Part shown: positions 49,424 through 51,960 of the stretch, in pieces
Layout of the letters: every line of letters starts with the position of its first letter
How positions within the stretch are numbered: position 1 is the stretch's first letter
Notes under the pieces: generated by a model
Databases searched by the model: none
What the model was told of the DNA's origin: nothing
What the model saw: only the letters and a program-made list of their open reading frames with translations
Assembly (NCBI RefSeq): GCF_002863585.1
Contig: NZ_PGUY01000052.1
Coordinates: 1-51,960 of the forward strand
From: Peribacillus deserti
GTDB lineage: Bacteria > Bacillota > Bacilli > Bacillales > DSM-1321
DNA: 51,960 nucleotides
Direction: 5' to 3'
Translations under genes and position numbers: made by a program

Positions 49424-49590
49424 GGCTGTTTTCGTAGACTTTGTTGCTATCGAACATGGTGGTGGATTTCTGCTCCAGGATGCTCGCTTTCCGCGGGGCG
49501 GGCGGTGAGCCTCCTCAGCTCCGCCTGCGGGGTCTCACCTGTCCCGCTGCTCCCGCAGGAGTCTCGCACCTTACGCTCCAATCATCCTGA
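49424..49590 (+). repeat. GC-rich dispersed repeat, full copy
   Basis: Begins GGCTGTTTTCG and runs through GGATTTCTGCTCCAGGATGC, CTCGCTTTCCGCGGGGCGGG, GAGCCTCCTC, CGCCTGCGGGGTCTCACC, CCCGCTGCTCCCGCAGGAGT and CGCTCCAATCATCC. Internal inverted repeats (GAGCCTCCTCAGC; CTGCTCCCGCAGGAG) make it highly structured. Far more GC-rich than its surroundings. The same sequence restarts at 51869. Intergenic and non-coding; an open frame crossing it (49325-49624) is spurious. The remaining bases to 49746 hold only an AT-rich promoter-like stretch. Confidence 0.8.
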
Positions 49591-49746
49591 TTTAGCAATG
49601 GGATTGCCTCACAGAACTCATTAAAAAACAACCATCTTTAAGAAAAGAGCCTTTTATTATAATCGGGATGTTTCATGCCTGTTTTTTTTGCCGACGTTGT
49701 GGGTAGAATGCTTGTAATGATCCATAGTTGAGGTAGGAGGAGGCCA

Positions 49747-50181
49747 ATGAAAAAATCATTCTGGGGTTCCTTTTTATTCGGAGTCGGTATAATCGGTATG
49801 CTCGACGGAATCATATTCCACCAAATCCTGCAATGGCACAGTATGTACATGCCGGTAAACCGGCACCATCAAGTTATGAGTGATGGATATTTTCACTTGG
49901 CTGTGACCATTATTATCTTTATATCCGGGATTCTGCTCTGGAATAGTGATCCCCGGCAAAATGAGCATCATACGAGGAAATTCTGGGGGGGATTCTTGCT
50001 CGGAGCTGGCATATTTAACTTCTTAGAAGGAATCATCGACCACCATATTCTTCAGGTTCACCATGTCCGACCAGGTGAACAACAGCTGATGTATGATTTG
50101 ATTTTTGATGCATCAGGTCTCTTAATGATATTAATCGGCTGGTATTTATACCGAAGCAGAAAAAAGGGAACGAAAGAGTAG
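49747..50181 (+). CDS. DUF2243 membrane protein
   Basis: A 144-residue protein with four predicted transmembrane helices arranged as two similar halves. Each half has a Gly-rich helix followed by a His-rich turn: FWGSFLFGVGIIGMLDGIIF then HQILQWH, and FWGGFLLGAGIFNFLEGIID then HHILQVHHVRPG. This internal duplication and the paired His clusters are typical of DUF2243. The histidines suggest metal or haem binding, but no function is established. TAGGAGGAGG precedes the ATG. Confidence 0.88.
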   Translation: MKKSFWGSFLFGVGIIGMLDGIIFHQILQWHSMYMPVNRHHQVMSDGYFHLAVTIIIFISGILLWNSDPRQNEHHTRKFWGGFLLGAGIFNFLEGIIDHHILQVHHVRPGEQQLMYDLIFDASGLLMILIGWYLYRSRKKGTKE

Positions 50182-50272
50182 ATTCCGAATTCCTATGCAA
50201 ACTGGTCTAAAGTTTGTATAAAAAACCCCTTTATTCACAAAATAAGATGACAACTTTTAGGGAGTGAATAAA

Positions 50273-50449
50273 GTGGACGCAAATCGTGTAAAACAAATTC
50301 TATCTTCATCGGCTGAAATTGGTGTGGAGTATAATGGTGTGTCTGTATGGATCGATAAACTAAACGAAGATGGCCGGACAGCGACTGTTCATCCAAGAGA
50401 CTTGGAAGAAAGATCAACTGTGGAAATTCGCGAACTGAAAGAAATGTAG
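50273..50449 (+). CDS. H-type small acid-soluble spore protein
   Basis: A 58-residue protein matching the SspH family: VKQILSS at the N-terminus, VEYNGVSVWIDKL, then TATVHPRDLEERSTVEIREL. Minor spore-core protein made in the forespore. The start is taken as GTG at 50273, preceded at six bases by AGGGAGTG; a GTG at 50264 within that site is in frame but lacks its own ribosome binding site. Followed by a terminator. Confidence 0.88.
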   Translation: MDANRVKQILSSSAEIGVEYNGVSVWIDKLNEDGRTATVHPRDLEERSTVEIRELKEM

Positions 50450-50458
50450 TACAGCATA

Positions 50459-50484
50459 AGCTTCCCGCCAGCGGGAGGCTTTTT
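50459..50484 (+). terminator. Terminator of the SspH-like gene
   Basis: AGCTTCCCGC (50459-50468)/GCGGGAGGCT (50471-50480, one G-U pair) followed by TTTT. Confidence 0.85.
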
Positions 50485-50582
50485 ACGTTTTGAGGCTCAA
50501 TTATGGGAAATCTTAGTCAAATGACACAAATCCATGTAGAATAAAGAATTATAGACATAGAGAGGTTGGAGGAGTCAGTATT

Positions 50583-51863
50583 ATGGAAAACCAGGCTTTA
50601 ATAGCAGTCACTATTTTTCTAATTACATATGCAATTATCATTACCGAAAAAATTCACCGCACCATCGTAGCATTAATCGGCGGACTGCTGTTGATTATGT
50701 TTGGAGTCATGGATCAGGAGAGTGCCGTCCACCACATAGACTTCAATACAATAGGGCTGTTAATAGGTATGATGATCATCGTCTCCATTACAGCCGAAAC
50801 TGGGATTTTTAAGTATCTTGCCATAAAGACCGCCAAATTGGCAAAAGCGGATCCAGTTAAGATATTGATAGCTCTTGCCATTCTCACTGCCGTAGCGTCC
50901 GCTCTGCTGGATAATGTGACTACAGTCCTGCTTGTTGTACCGGTTACCTTGAGTATTACGTCAAAGCTGAATGTTAACCCAATGCCCTATTTGATTTCAC
51001 AGATTATGGCTTCTAACATTGGCGGAACAGCCACAATGATCGGGGATCCCCCTAATATCATGATAGGGAGTGCCGTGAAGGAACTTACATTTTTGGCCTT
51101 TATTGACAACTTGGCAGCGATCAGCTTTTTTATCTTGTTTGTGACCGTTGGCATCTTTGCTTTGATATACCGGAAAAGGCTGAAGACCACTGAAAGCTTA
51201 AAGGCTGAATTGATGAAGAGTAATGAACGAAAAGAACTGAAAGACCAGCTTCTTCTAAAAAAATGTTTGTTCATCATTGGTCTTACTATCTTAGGCTTCT
51301 TCCTGCATCAATTCATCCATATAGAAACAGCCACGATTGCCCTCTTTGGCGCGTTTTTGCTGTTATTGCTGACAGGCGAAGATCATCTGGAAAGCTCTTT
51401 AGAAAGAGTAGAGTGGACAACCTTATTTTTCTTTATCGGATTGTTTGTCATTGTCGGCGGTCTTGTCGATACCGGAATCATAAAGTCCATTGCAAAAGGT
51501 GCGATTGAACTCACAAAAGGAGATGTAGCTGCAGCCTCTATGCTGATCCTCTGGGTAAGCGCAATTGCCTCCGCCTTCATAGATAATATCCCATTTGTGG
51601 CAACCATGATCCCGCTTATTAAGGACATGGGCGCGATGGGTATTGATAATTTAGAACCGATATGGTGGAGCCTTGCTTTGGGAGCCTGCCTGGGTGGAAA
51701 TGGGACCTTGATCGGAGCGAGCGCCAACCTTGTAGTAGCAGGACTCGCGGCCAAAAAAGGACATAATATCTCATTTATGAAATATCTACTGATTGGCTTT
51801 CCGCTCATGCTGGTGTCCATCGTTATTTCGACTCTATACATTTATTTAAGATATTTGCTTTAA
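50583..51863 (+). CDS. ArsB/NhaD-superfamily ion transporter
   Basis: A 426-residue polytopic membrane protein (about eleven helices) of the ion transporter superfamily containing ArsB, NhaD and citrate carriers. Two inverted-topology half repeats share the signature region: ALLDNVTTVLLVVPVTLSIT with NIGGTATMIGDPPNIMIGSA, and AFIDNIPFVATMIPLIKDMG with CLGGNGTLIGASANLVVAGL. This pattern is common to NhaD-type Na+/H+ antiporters and YbiR-like proteins. No ars genes are nearby, so arsenite export is not supported. Substrate uncertain. GGTTGGAGGAG precedes the ATG. Confidence 0.9.
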   Translation: MENQALIAVTIFLITYAIIITEKIHRTIVALIGGLLLIMFGVMDQESAVHHIDFNTIGLLIGMMIIVSITAETGIFKYLAIKTAKLAKADPVKILIALAILTAVASALLDNVTTVLLVVPVTLSITSKLNVNPMPYLISQIMASNIGGTATMIGDPPNIMIGSAVKELTFLAFIDNLAAISFFILFVTVGIFALIYRKRLKTTESLKAELMKSNERKELKDQLLLKKCLFIIGLTILGFFLHQFIHIETATIALFGAFLLLLLTGEDHLESSLERVEWTTLFFFIGLFVIVGGLVDTGIIKSIAKGAIELTKGDVAAASMLILWVSAIASAFIDNIPFVATMIPLIKDMGAMGIDNLEPIWWSLALGACLGGNGTLIGASANLVVAGLAAKKGHNISFMKYLLIGFPLMLVSIVISTLYIYLRYLL

Positions 51864-51868
51864 ATAAA

Positions 51869-51960
51869 GGCTGTTTTCGCAAACCATGTTGTTATTGAAC
51901 AAGGAGGTAGATTTCCACTACAGGATGCTCGCTTTCCGCGGGGCGGGCGCTGAGCCTCCT
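51869..51960 (+). repeat. GC-rich dispersed repeat, second copy (cut by the window end)
   Basis: Starts GGCTGTTTTCGCAAAC six bases after the transporter stop codon, then GATTTCCACTACAGGATGCT, CGCTTTCCGCGGGGCGGGCG, and GAGCCTCCT at the window edge. Colinear with the first about 90 bases of the copy at 49424-49590, in the same orientation. Confidence 0.8.

Noticed and set aside
49325-49624. 99-codon frame after the PAP2-type gene
   Set aside because: It runs through the PAP2 terminator and the GC-rich non-coding repeat; no ribosome binding site.
50583-51863. Calling the transporter an arsenite efflux pump (arsB)
   Set aside because: The superfamily match is real, but no arsR, arsC or arsA lies nearby, and NhaD-type antiporters share the same motifs.

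Overview
The window is a chromosomal segment of a low-GC, endospore-forming Gram-positive bacterium of the Bacillaceae (Bacillus sensu lato). The evidence is the gene order rocF - sigW - rsiW - cdaA - cdaR - glmM - glmS behind an rRNA/tRNA cluster, two small acid-soluble spore proteins, a Spo0E-like phosphatase, a glmS ribozyme, a T-box, and strong AGGAGG ribosome binding sites. I cannot name the species from the sequence alone.

Layout. 1-1240: 5S rRNA with its own promoter-like sequence, then nine tRNAs (Asn, Thr, Glu, Val, Tyr, Gln, Lys, Gly, Ala) and a terminator. 1240-1830: non-coding, with a helically phased array of ATGCTTA motifs. 1834-10680: arginase, a short Spo0E-like gene on the other strand, the autoregulated sigW-rsiW pair, the c-di-AMP/cell-wall precursor operon cdaA-cdaR-glmM, and ribozyme-controlled glmS. 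10680-15000: a decayed patch (hsdM fragment, frameshifted purine-permease fragment) around a large secreted M14 carboxypeptidase. 15150-17360: HAD phosphatase, spore protein, DUF1028 protein. 17496-21264: C4-dicarboxylate carrier dctP divergent from its two-component system dctR-dctS. 21340-25170: Fur-controlled petrobactin-type ABC importer yclNOPQ. 25295-27616: a protein fusing a helix-turn-helix to a degenerate F1-ATPase beta-like domain, then type 2 isopentenyl-diphosphate isomerase behind a hairpin-rich leader. 27900-30850: Pho-box-controlled pstS-pstC-pstA, with no pstB.

30860-40270: a stress protein, a secreted phosphodiesterase, a T-box-controlled eukaryote/archaeal-type prolyl-tRNA synthetase, VOC and cupin proteins, cystine importer genes tcyA-tcyB without an ATPase gene, an aldo/keto reductase and a GNAT acetyltransferase. 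40382-43908: PLP synthase genes pdxS and pdxT, separated by three hairpin repeats, divergent from the MocR-type regulator pdxR. 44077-46168: a second phased ATGCTTA array, then a sigM-yhdL-yhdK-like operon whose sigma-factor gene is frameshifted. 46395-51960: class B penicillin-binding protein, PAP2-type protein, DUF2243 membrane protein, SspH-like spore protein and an ArsB/NhaD-type transporter, with GC-rich dispersed repeats.

The most unusual things seen are two. First, two unlinked 172-bp arrays have the same architecture: nine ATGCTTA-like cores, with the first six at exactly 21-bp spacing and the last three steps at 20 bp, while the spacers are unrelated. Second is the HTH/F1-beta-like fusion, whose P-loop has lost the catalytic Lys and Thr. 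A family of about 100-nt hairpin repeats with compensatory stem changes, three copies of which split pdxS from pdxT, is also worth attention.
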